Positions 8,170 through 16,250 of a stretch of 35,536 nt of DNA are shown piece after piece. This stretch comes from DATAXP01 sp036272935 (GTDB taxonomy: Bacteria; Planctomycetota; Planctomycetia; Pirellulales; PNKZ01). Position 1 is the first letter of the stretch, and each line of letters opens with the position of its first letter. The stretch lies in assembly GCA_036272935.1 (NCBI GenBank), contig DATAXP010000107.1, forward strand, positions 1-35,536, written 5' to 3'. Under the pieces are notes generated by a model. The model saw only the letters and a list, made by a program, of their open reading frames with translations. It made no database searches and had not been told where the DNA came from. The translations under genes were made by a program, and so were the position numbers.

Positions 8170-9063
8170 TTAGCGCCGGGCGGGGGCCGCGGCCAAGCGC
8201 TTGCCGGCGGGACTAAGCCCGGCAGCCTTCCATACTTCGTCGAGGCTTTGCCCGGCCTGCTTGACGATGTCATCGCGCCGCTTGCCCGCGAATTGTCCCG
8301 GGCTCGGGGCCGGCGTAATGGGACCGTCGTAACCCATGTCGGCCAGCAATTGCAGCAGCGCGACATTATCGAGCTTACCCTGGGCCTGCGGCAACAGCCG
8401 ATCGTTTGACGGCCACGGTGCGGAGGCCGCCGCGGCACTATCGGCCAGCCGCACGGCGACAATCTTCTCGACCGTTAGTTTGCGCACCGCCTCAAGCGAT
8501 GAACCGCTGGAATGCACATCCCACACGTCCACCAGCGCGCCCAGGTTCTTCTCCGACACCATCGCCAGAAGCATGAGTAGCGCGTCGAACGAACGGATAA
8601 ACTCGAACGCCCGGTTGGTGCCCGCGTCGGCCGCGGCGTCGATTCCCACTCCCAAGCGCACGCCGTGCTCGCCGAGCTTTCGCGCCAGCAGCCCCAGCCG
8701 GCGCCGGTGCTGCTCAAAGTTTTGGTGGTACGGTTGCGTGTCGCTCGACGGATCGAGCACCGTCACGGCGCGCGTGCAGCTCAGTTCCTTGGCCAGTGCC
8801 GCCAGCGAACCAATCTGCTCGAGCTGTTGGTTGAACTCGGCGTCGTCGGCGCTCCAATCGAGCGGCAAGCGGAAACTCCCAACCTTGAGCCGCGCACTGT
8901 CGAGCAGGCGGCGAGCCTTGGCCAGACCTTGCGACTTGACCTCGGCGGCGAACTCGACCATGTCGAGGTGGATTCCTTTGAAGCCGAACGAGAGTGCGCT
9001 TTCGATGATTTGGCTCTGCGTTCCCGAGACGCCCAGAGCGCGAACATCCAGATTCTTGAACAT
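8170..9063 (-). CDS. Xylose isomerase-like TIM-barrel protein, possible pseudoenzyme
   Basis: A 297-residue protein with the sugar phosphate isomerase/epimerase (AP endonuclease 2-like) TIM-barrel pattern: FGFKGIHLDM (27-35), LDSARLKVGSFRLP, LGEHGVRLGVGID (130-142), LGALVDVWDVHSSG (174-187), VAVRLADS and GYDGPITP (244-251). Active members bind a metal through Glu, Asp, His and Glu. Here the first Glu strand reads LGVGID, the usual His strand reads AVRLADS, and the final Glu strand reads PITPAPSP; only the DVWDVH strand keeps acidic and His residues. Catalysis is therefore doubtful. The start at 9063 has AAGGAA upstream and a good promoter at 9118-9146; the longer frame to 9234 would include that promoter. 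It is divergent from uppP. Confidence 0.75.
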   Translation of the reverse strand: MFKNLDVRALGVSGTQSQIIESALSFGFKGIHLDMVEFAAEVKSQGLAKARRLLDSARLKVGSFRLPLDWSADDAEFNQQLEQIGSLAALAKELSCTRAVTVLDPSSDTQPYHQNFEQHRRRLGLLARKLGEHGVRLGVGIDAAADAGTNRAFEFIRSFDALLMLLAMVSEKNLGALVDVWDVHSSGSSLEAVRKLTVEKIVAVRLADSAAAASAPWPSNDRLLPQAQGKLDNVALLQLLADMGYDGPITPAPSPGQFAGKRRDDIVKQAGQSLDEVWKAAGLSPAGKRLAAAPARR

Positions 9064-9117
9064 GCGGTTCCTTGAAAGGCCGACGAGTTGCGTCGAAGAT
9101 GGTTGCCCGCTCGTGGC

Positions 9118-9146
9118 ATTATCTAACTTTTGTTGATTACGTTCAA
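9118..9146 (-). promoter_or_regulatory. Candidate sigma-70 promoter of the isomerase-like gene
   Basis: On the minus strand TTGAAC (9146-9141), a 17-base spacer and GATAAT (9123-9118) form a near-consensus promoter in an AT-rich island. Transcription would begin about 48 bases before the ATG at 9063, which supports that start. Confidence 0.45.
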
Positions 9147-9160
9147 TTGGTTGTCCGCAA

Positions 9161-9189
9161 CTGACCACGGACAAAGCACAACGTATATT
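9161..9189 (+). promoter_or_regulatory. Candidate sigma-70 promoter of uppP
   Basis: CTGACC (9161-9166), a 17-base spacer and TATATT (9184-9189) precede the uppP ATG by about 48 bases. It is back-to-back with the promoter of the isomerase-like gene, so the two genes could share regulation. Confidence 0.4.
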
Positions 9190-9236
9190 CTCAGAGCCAC
9201 CGTTTACCCGAAACAACTCCACCCAGCTCCCCAACG

Positions 9237-10136
9237 ATGCACGATTTCTGGCAAGCTGTCGTCCTGGGCGTCGTCCAGGGACTCACCGAGTTCCTGCCGA
9301 TCAGCAGCACCGCCCACTTGCGCATTGTCCCCGCCCTGTTGGGTTGGCCCGATCCCGGAGCGGCGTTCTCGGCGGTGGTGCAGTGCGGCACGCTGGTCGC
9401 CGTGATCGCGTACTTCCGCCGCGACCTGACGACGATCATCCAGGCAGTGCTGGCAGGCATCGTTCGCGGCCGGCCTTTCGAATCGTTCGATGCCCGGCTG
9501 GGCTGGATGATGGTTTTCGGCGCCGTGCCGATCATGGCCCTGGGCCTGCTGCTGAAAGACTTGATCGAGTCGGAACTACGATCGCTGTACGTGATTGCCG
9601 GTGCGCTGGCGGGGCTCGCCTTGTTGCTGATGCTCGCCGAGTGGTTGCACGTGCGTGCCGCACGGCAGGGCAACGACGGCCGGCAACTCACCGACGTGAA
9701 TTGGGGCGACGCGATCACGGTCGGGCTGTGCCAGGCGATGGCACTGGTGCCCGGATCATCGCGCTCCGGCGTGACGATCATGGGAGGGCTGTTCCGCGGC
9801 CTGTCACGCGAGGCGGCGGCGAGGTTCTCATTCCTGCTGTCGCTGCCGGCCATCTTCGCCGCGGGAATGTACCAGCTCGTGAAGGAGCGCGATGCGCTGC
9901 TCGTGTCGAGCGAGGCGGCCCGCAACCTGCTTGTGTCGACCGTCGTCGCCGGCGTGGTGGGCTACGCCGCAATCGCATTCCTGCTGCACTATCTGCGGCG
10001 GCACTCGACCTATCTGTTCATCGTCTACCGGCTGCTACTGGCCGCGTTGCTCGTCGTGCTCTTGCAGAGCGGACGGATCGAGCCATCGACCGGCGAAGAA
10101 CTGTTGCCGCCGCCGGCCGCCGCTTCGGCCGACTAA
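9237..10136 (+). CDS. uppP: Undecaprenyl-diphosphatase
   Basis: An integral membrane phosphatase (BacA/UppP family) that recycles undecaprenyl pyrophosphate to the lipid carrier used for peptidoglycan and polysaccharide synthesis. The 299 residues carry both family signatures: GVVQGLTEFLPISSTAHL (11-28), with E18 and the SST motif, and VPGSSRSGVTIMGG (171-184), with catalytic-region R176. Around them lie seven or eight hydrophobic segments. Its product would support the envelope polysaccharide machinery encoded nearby, but the carrier is general. The stop codon is one base from the stop of the convergent acyl-CoA ligase, so any terminator must lie inside the opposing gene. It is unlikely to be anything else. 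Confidence 0.95.
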   Translation: MHDFWQAVVLGVVQGLTEFLPISSTAHLRIVPALLGWPDPGAAFSAVVQCGTLVAVIAYFRRDLTTIIQAVLAGIVRGRPFESFDARLGWMMVFGAVPIMALGLLLKDLIESELRSLYVIAGALAGLALLLMLAEWLHVRAARQGNDGRQLTDVNWGDAITVGLCQAMALVPGSSRSGVTIMGGLFRGLSREAAARFSFLLSLPAIFAAGMYQLVKERDALLVSSEAARNLLVSTVVAGVVGYAAIAFLLHYLRRHSTYLFIVYRLLLAALLVVLLQSGRIEPSTGEELLPPPAAASAD

Positions 10137-10137
10137 C

Positions 10138-11841
10138 TTACGCCGTCTTGGGCACGTCGAGCCCCAGGTCGGCAATCATCTGCTCGCGAATCTTGAACTT
10201 CTGGATCTTGCCGGTCACCGTTTGCGGGAACGCCTCGACGAAGCGCACGTACCGCGGCACTTTGTAGTGCGCCAGGTTCGCACGGCAGAACGCCCGCAAT
10301 TCTTCCTCGGTGCACGCCGCGCCCGCTTTCAACTTGATCCACGCACACAGCTCTTCGCCAAACTTGGGGTCAGGCACTCCAACGACGCTTGCCTGTTCGA
10401 CCGAAGAATGCGTGAACAAGTACTCTTCGATCTCGCGCGGATAGATGTTCTCGCCGCCGCGGATCACCAGGTCCTTGATCCGACCGGTGATGTGGTAGTA
10501 GCCATCGGGACGCCGCTTGGCCAGGTCGCCGGTGTGCAGCCAGCCGTCGCGGTCGATCGCTGCTGCCGTCGCCTCGGGATTGTTGTAGTAGCCGAGCATC
10601 ACCACGTGTCCGCGGGCGCACAGTTCCCCCTGCACGTTGTCTCCCACGGCCAGGCCCGTTGCTGGATCGACGAGCTTTACCTCGACGCCCGGCAGCGGCC
10701 GACCGACCGTTTCGACCCGCAGTTCGATCGGATCGTCGGCGCGCGTTTGCGTAATCACCGGCGAGGCCTCGGTTTGTCCGTAAGCGATGGTGATTTCGCG
10801 GGCATTCATGCGCGCCACCACTTGGCGCATCACTTCGATCGGACAGGGGCTGCCCGACATGATCCCCGTGCGCAATGACGACAGATCGCGGCTGTCGAAG
10901 CTCGAGTCTTGCAACTGGGCGATGAACATCGTCGGTACGCCGTAGAGCACGGTGGCGCGGTGGCGTTCGATCGCCTCGAGCGTCGCGGTGGGATTGAACG
11001 AATCGGCCGGGATGATCATCGTCGCGCCGTAGATGATCGAGTTCAGCGTCCCCAGCACGCAGCCGAAGCAATGGTAGAACGGCACCGGAATACAGATGCG
11101 ATCGGCAGCCGAGAGCTTTTGGCACATGCCGACGTAGAACGCGTTGAGCAGCAGGTTGCGATGGCTGAGCGTCGCCGCCTTCGGAAAGCCGGTGGTGCCC
11201 GAGGTGTATTGGATGTTGATCGGCTCCCGTGGCGCGAGCGTGCGGCCGAGAGCTTCCAGATCGACCGCTTGCCGATCGCCGCCAGCCAAAAAATCGCTCC
11301 AGGCCATCGCGCCGGCCGGTGGAGTGCCGCGGATCGCCACGATGCTGCGTAGCCGTGGAAACTCGTCGAGCCGCAGCGCCCCAGGCGCGCCGGCGGCCAG
11401 TTGCGGACACGCCTCGGCCAGCATTGCGAAGTAATCCGACTTCTTGAACTGGTCGACCAGCACCAGCGTCACGGCATCGCTCTGCCTGAGCACGTACTTC
11501 AACTCGTGCGAGCGATACGCCGGGTTGATGGTCACCATCACCGCGCCAATTCGCGCGGTGGCGAACTGGAGTTGCACCCACTCGGGGACGTTCGTGGCCC
11601 ACACGGCCACGTGCTCCCCTTTTCTCACCCCCAAGGCTAGCAGGCCGCGGGCCACGCGATCGACGTCGGCCAGGAACTGCCGCCAGGTCGCCTGGTAGCC
11701 GCTGGCCGGAAAGATCGCGGCCGCCAGCTCGCCGTGCCGCTCGGCGGTACGGGCCAACACCTGGCCGATCGTCAGCCCTTCGACCCACGGGGTCGCCTGT
11801 TCGTCGATCGTTGGCCGATGATGCGTGGCGTGGACGGGCAT
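10138..11841 (-). CDS. AMP-binding fatty-acyl-CoA synthetase
   Basis: An adenylate-forming ligase of 567 residues, most like medium/long-chain fatty acid-CoA ligases. It activates a carboxylic acid with ATP and transfers it to CoA. Visible motifs are the P-loop-like YTSGTTGFPKAATLSH (about 210-225), PFYHCFGCVLG, AYGQTEASPV, GWLHTGDLAK (about 432), the hinge region GRIKDLVIRGGENIYPREIE (about 448-467) and the C-terminal catalytic Lys in TGKIQKFKIRE (about 540). The chain-length preference cannot be read from sequence. It lies 40 bases downstream of the LptF/LptG-like permease on the same strand, a likely two-gene transcript. No beta-oxidation genes are adjacent. Confidence 0.9.
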   Translation of the reverse strand: MPVHATHHRPTIDEQATPWVEGLTIGQVLARTAERHGELAAAIFPASGYQATWRQFLADVDRVARGLLALGVRKGEHVAVWATNVPEWVQLQFATARIGAVMVTINPAYRSHELKYVLRQSDAVTLVLVDQFKKSDYFAMLAEACPQLAAGAPGALRLDEFPRLRSIVAIRGTPPAGAMAWSDFLAGGDRQAVDLEALGRTLAPREPINIQYTSGTTGFPKAATLSHRNLLLNAFYVGMCQKLSAADRICIPVPFYHCFGCVLGTLNSIIYGATMIIPADSFNPTATLEAIERHRATVLYGVPTMFIAQLQDSSFDSRDLSSLRTGIMSGSPCPIEVMRQVVARMNAREITIAYGQTEASPVITQTRADDPIELRVETVGRPLPGVEVKLVDPATGLAVGDNVQGELCARGHVVMLGYYNNPEATAAAIDRDGWLHTGDLAKRRPDGYYHITGRIKDLVIRGGENIYPREIEEYLFTHSSVEQASVVGVPDPKFGEELCAWIKLKAGAACTEEELRAFCRANLAHYKVPRYVRFVEAFPQTVTGKIQKFKIREQMIADLGLDVPKTA

Positions 11842-11881
11842 GGCGGCGTGCGTCCTCGAACGATGCGGCTACTCCCTCGGT

Positions 11882-13018
11882 TCAGCCATCCACCCGATCG
11901 TACAACGCCACGGCCATCGGGACAAAGAGCATCAGCGGCAGCCACGCGGCCAAGGCCGGCTGCACCAGATACGCCGCCCCCAAGTACTGGCACGCGGTTG
12001 TCACAACCAGAAAGCCCATGATCACGCCGCCGCACAGCCCGATGGCGACGAACATGTTTCCCCGATCTCGCCGCAGCACGATCGGCAATCCCAAGAACAG
12101 CAGCGTCACGTCGAGCACCGGCTGCACGATCCGCGCGTGGATCGCCACGCGCACGTCGGCGCCGAAGTCCAGGGCCGCGTTCGAGAGCCCGGCAATCAAC
12201 TGTCCAATCGACGAGAACTGCCGATAGCGCGTACCGCCGACAAGTTGGTCGAAGTCGACGTCACTGGCCACAAACAGATCATTCGGGCCGATCCACTCGG
12301 GAGCGCTTTTCGGAGTGATGATGACCGGTCGGCCGTCGAGCACTAGCGACGGCTCGTCGAGCAGTTCACGCGGCGCGATCAGCGACGTGAACAGATACCC
12401 GGCCGGATGTTGGCCGTCGGCGGGATGGTAATAGCAGCACTCCGCGACGATCTGCCGGCACTGTGGGTCGAGCGCCGGACGCAAGATGAAGTTCGGCCGC
12501 GCGATCCGGTGCTCGTTGAGAAATGCCTTTTGGCCGCGGAACAGGAACTCGTTTTGATGGTCGTAGCGTGGCCGCAGGTCGCGACCTCCTTCGCCGGCGA
12601 GATCGTTGGCTTCGCGCGACAGCTCATCGGCCAGGTGCGGAATCACCAGCTCACGGCTCGCTGCCGCCACGAGGCCGATCAGCGCACTGGCGAAAATCAC
12701 CGGCAGCACCACGCGCCGGCGCGAGATGCCGGCAGCCATCAGGGCGGTCAGCTCGTTGTGACGTTGAATCCAGGCCACGGTGAACATCGCCGAGGTGATC
12801 GCCAACACGGCACTGATGCGATCGAAGAACAGGATCGATCGATAGGCGTAAAAGCTTCCCATGATCGCCAGCAGGTTGCCGTTTTTCTCGGAGAAGCGCA
12901 TGAACTCGTCGAGATAGTTAAACGCATCGAACACCACGTACAGCCCCGTGAGGCTGCACCAGCACGTGAAGAACACGTGTACGAACTGGCGCAGGATGTA
13001 GCGATCGATGATCCACAT
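11882..13018 (-). CDS. LptF/LptG family permease
   Basis: A 378-residue membrane protein of the YjgP/YjgQ (LptF/LptG) family, the transmembrane subunits of the LptB2FG transporter that extracts lipopolysaccharide from the inner membrane. The pattern fits: an N-terminal amphipathic start MWIIDRYILRQF, hydrophobic helices at about 10-30, 50-75 and 95-118, a periplasmic beta-rich domain of about 150 residues, and three C-terminal helices. The cytoplasmic coupling-helix region AWIQRHNELTALMAAGISRRR (78-98) is typical of the family. Only one permease is present and no lptB is adjacent. Whether it is F or G cannot be decided. It diverges from the metal transporter operon. Confidence 0.85.
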   Translation of the reverse strand: MWIIDRYILRQFVHVFFTCWCSLTGLYVVFDAFNYLDEFMRFSEKNGNLLAIMGSFYAYRSILFFDRISAVLAITSAMFTVAWIQRHNELTALMAAGISRRRVVLPVIFASALIGLVAAASRELVIPHLADELSREANDLAGEGGRDLRPRYDHQNEFLFRGQKAFLNEHRIARPNFILRPALDPQCRQIVAECCYYHPADGQHPAGYLFTSLIAPRELLDEPSLVLDGRPVIITPKSAPEWIGPNDLFVASDVDFDQLVGGTRYRQFSSIGQLIAGLSNAALDFGADVRVAIHARIVQPVLDVTLLFLGLPIVLRRDRGNMFVAIGLCGGVIMGFLVVTTACQYLGAAYLVQPALAAWLPLMLFVPMAVALYDRVDG

Positions 13019-13118
13019 GCGCTATTCGGCGACCGGTGGCCTTTTGACGCCGACCGAGCCAGGTCGGCGCGGCGAGCATAGGCCCCCGTGGCGTTTGCGG
13101 TCAACGGCGATGCGATGC

Positions 13119-13147
13119 TTGCCGTTGGATTCATGGACCGTTACACT
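13119..13147 (+). promoter_or_regulatory. Candidate promoter of the metal ABC transporter operon
   Basis: TTGCCG (13119-13124), exactly 17 bases, then TACACT (13142-13147); each hexamer matches consensus at four of six positions. The predicted start, near 13154, falls inside the palindrome at 13151-13185. Confidence 0.35.
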
Positions 13148-13150
13148 ATT

Positions 13151-13185
13151 TTGACTACTCAAAACCATCGGGTTTGGTCGATCAA
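13151..13185. promoter_or_regulatory. Interrupted palindrome, candidate operator
   Basis: The inner arms CAAAACC and GGTTTGG flank ATCG with one mismatch, and outer TTGA and TCAA lie symmetrically around the same centre. It lies just after the candidate -10 and 35 bases before the troA-like start, a good place for a repressor site. It does not match the DtxR or MntR consensus closely, so the regulator is unknown. Confidence 0.35.
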
Positions 13186-13219
13186 ATCTCCGAACCTGAG
13201 AAACGAGAAGGGATTTCGC

Positions 13220-14188
13220 ATGCATTGCTGGCGCCGGATTGCGTGCTTCGCTTTGATGGCGGGGCTCCTCGCGTCGCTCGCTGGATGCACTTCGACCACC
13301 GACGGTAAGCCGACGAATGTTCCCAGTGGCCGGCGAACGCTCTCAGTCAACCCCGCCGATCCAATCCGCTGCGTGGCCACCACGGGTATGGTGGCCGACG
13401 TGGTGCGCAACGTCGGCGGGCCGTTGGTGGCGGTCGATCAGTTGATGGGGGCCGGCGTCGACCCGCATCTGTACAAGGCCTCGACCGGCGACATTGCCCG
13501 GCTCGGCAGTGCCGAGGCGATCTTCTTCTCGGGCCTGCACCTCGAAGGAAAGATGGCCGACGTGTTCGTCGGCCTAGCCCGCCGCCGGCCGACGTACGCC
13601 GTGACCGAGCGCATTGCCGATGACCGCCTGCTAGAGGTCGCCGCGGGGCATTACGATCCGCACGTCTGGTTCGACGTATCGCTGTGGAGCGAGACGGTAC
13701 CGGTGGTGCGCAACGCACTGGTCGAGATCGATCCGGCACACCGGGAAGATTATCGTCAACGGGCGGAAGCATATCGCGCCCAACTCGACGAGCTGCACCA
13801 GTGGTGCAAGGCGCAGGCGGCGACGATCCCGCCAGAGCATCGCGTACTGGTCACCGCTCACGACGCGTTCCATTACTTTGGCCGCGCTTATGGCCTCGAG
13901 GTGCGCGCCATCCAAGGGATCAGCACCGAAAGCGAAGCAGGCGTACGCGAGATCAACGAACTAGTGGCATTCCTGGTCGAACGAAAAATCAAAGCGGTGT
14001 TCGTCGAATCGAGCGTCAGCGAGCGCAACATTCGGGCACTGGTCGAGGGCTGCCACGCCCAGGAGCACGAGGTGGCGGTCGGCGGCGAGTTGTTCTCCGA
14101 TGCGATGGGCGCCGCCGGCACACCCGAAGGTACGTACATCGGCATGGTGCGGCACAACGTCAACACCATCGTGGGCGCGCTGCGATGA
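13220..14188 (+). CDS. troA: Metal ABC transporter substrate-binding lipoprotein (TroA-like)
   Basis: A 322-residue lipoprotein of the cluster A-I metal-binding family that captures Mn, Zn or Fe ions outside the membrane. The signal sequence ends in LAGC (C23). The ligand positions of TroA are visible: H83 in VDPHLYKAS, H148 in YDPHVWFDV, H214 in TAHDAFHYFGRAYG and D294 in GELFSDAMG. The C-terminus GTPEGTYIGMVRHN is very TroA-like. The third ligand is His, as in TroA/ZnuA, and not Glu as in the Mn-specific PsaA; there is no His-rich loop, so the preferred metal is open. The ATG at 13220 is chosen over upstream in-frame codons because it starts the signal peptide and has GAGAAGGGA before it. 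It is the first of four overlapping genes. Confidence 0.9.
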   Translation: MHCWRRIACFALMAGLLASLAGCTSTTDGKPTNVPSGRRTLSVNPADPIRCVATTGMVADVVRNVGGPLVAVDQLMGAGVDPHLYKASTGDIARLGSAEAIFFSGLHLEGKMADVFVGLARRRPTYAVTERIADDRLLEVAAGHYDPHVWFDVSLWSETVPVVRNALVEIDPAHREDYRQRAEAYRAQLDELHQWCKAQAATIPPEHRVLVTAHDAFHYFGRAYGLEVRAIQGISTESEAGVREINELVAFLVERKIKAVFVESSVSERNIRALVEGCHAQEHEVAVGGELFSDAMGAAGTPEGTYIGMVRHNVNTIVGALR

Positions 14189-14988
14189 ATGCCGCCGCGA
14201 GTCCCGACGTGTTGCTGTCCGGCGCCCAGCCGGTGCTCGACGTGCACGACGTGACCGTGGCCTACCATCGCAAGCCGGTGCTGTGGGATATCGACCTGAC
14301 GCTGGCCGAGCCGACGTTGGCCGGTATCGTCGGTCCCAACGGGGCCGGCAAGAGCACGTTCATCAAGGCGGTATTGGGCCTTGTCCCCTTGGCCAGCGGC
14401 CAGGTGCGAGTGTTCGGGCAGGAACTCGCGGCCGTCCGCAAGCGTATCGGCTACGTGCCGCAGCGCGAGAGCGTCGATTGGGACTTCCCGGTCACGGTGC
14501 TCGACGTGGTACTGATGGGGACCTACGGAAAGCTCGGCTGGTTTCGACGTCCCGGCAGCGCCGAGCGCCGCTGGGCGCACGAGTGCCTCGATCGCGTGGG
14601 GCTAGCCGACCTGGCCGCTCGGCAGATCGGCCAGCTCTCCGGAGGGCAACAGCAGCGCACGTTTCTGGCCCGCGCGCTGGCCCAAGAAGCCGAGCTGTAT
14701 TTGATGGACGAGCCGATGGCCGGCGTCGACGCCGCGACCGAGCAGGTGGTGTTCGGCCTGCTCGAAGAGCTGCGGCAGGCCGGCAAGACGGTGCTGGTGG
14801 TGCATCACGATCTGCGCACCGTGGTGAAGTACTACGAGACGGTGATCATGCTCAACATGCGCCTGGTCGCCACTGGGCCGACCGACGAGGTGTTCACCCA
14901 CGAGAACCTGCGCAAGACCTACGGCGGCCGCCTGGCGATTCTCGATGCCGCCGGTGAGGCGGTCGCCGCCCAGGAGCGCAGCGCGTGA
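14185..14988 (+). CDS. troB: Metal ABC transporter ATP-binding protein (TroB/MntB-like)
   Basis: The 267-residue cytosolic ATPase powers the metal importer. Walker A is GPNGAGKST (50-58), the Q-loop Gln is at 93 in YVPQRESVDWDFP, the signature is LSGGQQQR (151-158), Walker B is LYLMDEP (171-177) and the H-loop His is at 208. YVPQR followed by VDWDFP is typical of the Mn/Zn ABC ATPases. The ATG at 14185 overlaps the upstream stop as ATGA, implying translational coupling; the longer open frame from 13684 runs inside troA in another frame and is not used. Its partners are the two downstream permeases. Confidence 0.93.
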   Translation: MNAAASPDVLLSGAQPVLDVHDVTVAYHRKPVLWDIDLTLAEPTLAGIVGPNGAGKSTFIKAVLGLVPLASGQVRVFGQELAAVRKRIGYVPQRESVDWDFPVTVLDVVLMGTYGKLGWFRRPGSAERRWAHECLDRVGLADLAARQIGQLSGGQQQRTFLARALAQEAELYLMDEPMAGVDAATEQVVFGLLEELRQAGKTVLVVHHDLRTVVKYYETVIMLNMRLVATGPTDEVFTHENLRKTYGGRLAILDAAGEAVAAQERSA

Positions 14989-16250
14989 CCGGCTGGCTGG
15001 CGTATAACACGGCCATCGTGCTGGCCGGCACCATGTTGCTGGGCGCGAGCTGCGGCCTGGTAGGCTGCTTCGCGGTGCTGCGGCGACGCGCCTTGCTGGG
15101 AGACGCGCTGGCGCACGCGGCGCTACCCGGCGTGGGCGTGGCCTTCCTGCTGGCCAACGAGCGCAGCATGCCGGTGTTGCTGCTCGGGGCGCTCGTGAGC
15201 GGCCTGCTGGGGGTGGTGATCGTCGCGGTGCTACGCTTCGCCACGCGCACCAAGGACGATGCCGCCATCGGCGCCGTGCTGGGCGTCGCCTCGGCCTTGG
15301 GCTTCGTACTGATTCGCGTGATTCAGGATCGCACCACCACCGGCAGCAAGGCGGGGCTGGCGTCGTACATCCTCGGCAAGACCGCGGGCATGATCGCCCA
15401 GGACGTGTACCTGATGGCGGCCGTCTCGGCCGGCTGCCTGGCGATCGTCTGGTTCTTCTACAAGGAGTTCAAGGCCATCGCGTTCGATCCCGGCTTTGCC
15501 AAGGTGCAAGGCTGGCCGGTCTTGGCGCTCGACTTTTTGCTCACGGGGCTGATCGCGGTCGCGGTGGTGGTGGGGCTGCCGGCGGTCGGCGGGTTGTTGA
15601 TCACGGCGCTGTTGATCATCCCCGCCGTCTCAGCACGGTTCTGGACCGACTCGCTCGGCCGGATGCTGATGCTTTCGACCCTGCTGGGCGGGGCGATCGG
15701 CGCTTGCGGCACCGCGTTGAGCGCGCAGTTCAGCTTCTCGCCGGCTGGCCCGGTGATCGTGCTGGTCGGCACGGCGGCATTCACCGGGTCGATGCTGTTG
15801 GCGCCGCGGCGGGGGTTGATCGCCCGGGGGCTCGACGAGGCCCGCTTCCGTCGCCGGCTCGCCAGGCAGAAGCTGCTGCGCATGCTTTACGAGCTCGACG
15901 AGGCGGCCGGCGGCGGTCCGCGCCCGTTCGAGCTTGCCGACGTCGGGGTGACCATCGCCCGGATCGACGCCATGGCCCGCGATGGCTTGGCGACACCGGT
16001 GGGTGCGGGTCGCTATCTGCTGACTGCGAGCGGGCGCGAGCAAGGCGCCCGCGCTGCGCGCGCCAGCCGGCTGTGGCACCTGTTCTTGTCCGAGCACGCC
16101 GACCTGGCCCCCAGCTACGCCGACCTCGACGCCGAGCGGATCGACACGATCCTGCCCGACGAAATGATCCGCGAGCTGGAATCGCGGCTGCTGGCTGACG
16201 GCTCGTGGCCCGTCGAACTGCCTCCGCCGGCAATGGAGGCGTGTCGATGA
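14985..16250 (+). CDS. troC: Metal ABC transporter permease fused to a degenerate DtxR/MntR-like domain
   Basis: 421 residues in two parts. Residues 1 to about 285 form an ABC-3 family permease with eight or nine hydrophobic helices and typical motifs (RRRALLGDALAHAALPGV, FDPGFAKVQGWPV, VGLPAVGGLLITALLIIP). Ordinary TroC/MntC permeases end near here. Residues about 290-408 are cytosolic: a winged-helix-like part (RQKLLRMLYELDEA through GRYLLTASGREQG) and a segment resembling the MntR/DtxR dimerisation and metal domain (SRLWHLFLSEHADL, AERIDTILPDEM). The MntR metal ligands are mostly lost: His77 is replaced by S361, the Glu-x-x-Glu-His motif reads E384-R-I-D387-T388. The GTG start overlaps the troB stop (GTGA). 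A structural or sensor-partner role for the extension is inferred. Confidence 0.85.
   Translation: MTGWLAYNTAIVLAGTMLLGASCGLVGCFAVLRRRALLGDALAHAALPGVGVAFLLANERSMPVLLLGALVSGLLGVVIVAVLRFATRTKDDAAIGAVLGVASALGFVLIRVIQDRTTTGSKAGLASYILGKTAGMIAQDVYLMAAVSAGCLAIVWFFYKEFKAIAFDPGFAKVQGWPVLALDFLLTGLIAVAVVVGLPAVGGLLITALLIIPAVSARFWTDSLGRMLMLSTLLGGAIGACGTALSAQFSFSPAGPVIVLVGTAAFTGSMLLAPRRGLIARGLDEARFRRRLARQKLLRMLYELDEAAGGGPRPFELADVGVTIARIDAMARDGLATPVGAGRYLLTASGREQGARAARASRLWHLFLSEHADLAPSYADLDAERIDTILPDEMIRELESRLLADGSWPVELPPPAMEACR

Noticed and set aside
13151..13185. A true MntR or DtxR box
   Set aside because: The palindrome does not match either consensus; it is listed only as a candidate operator.
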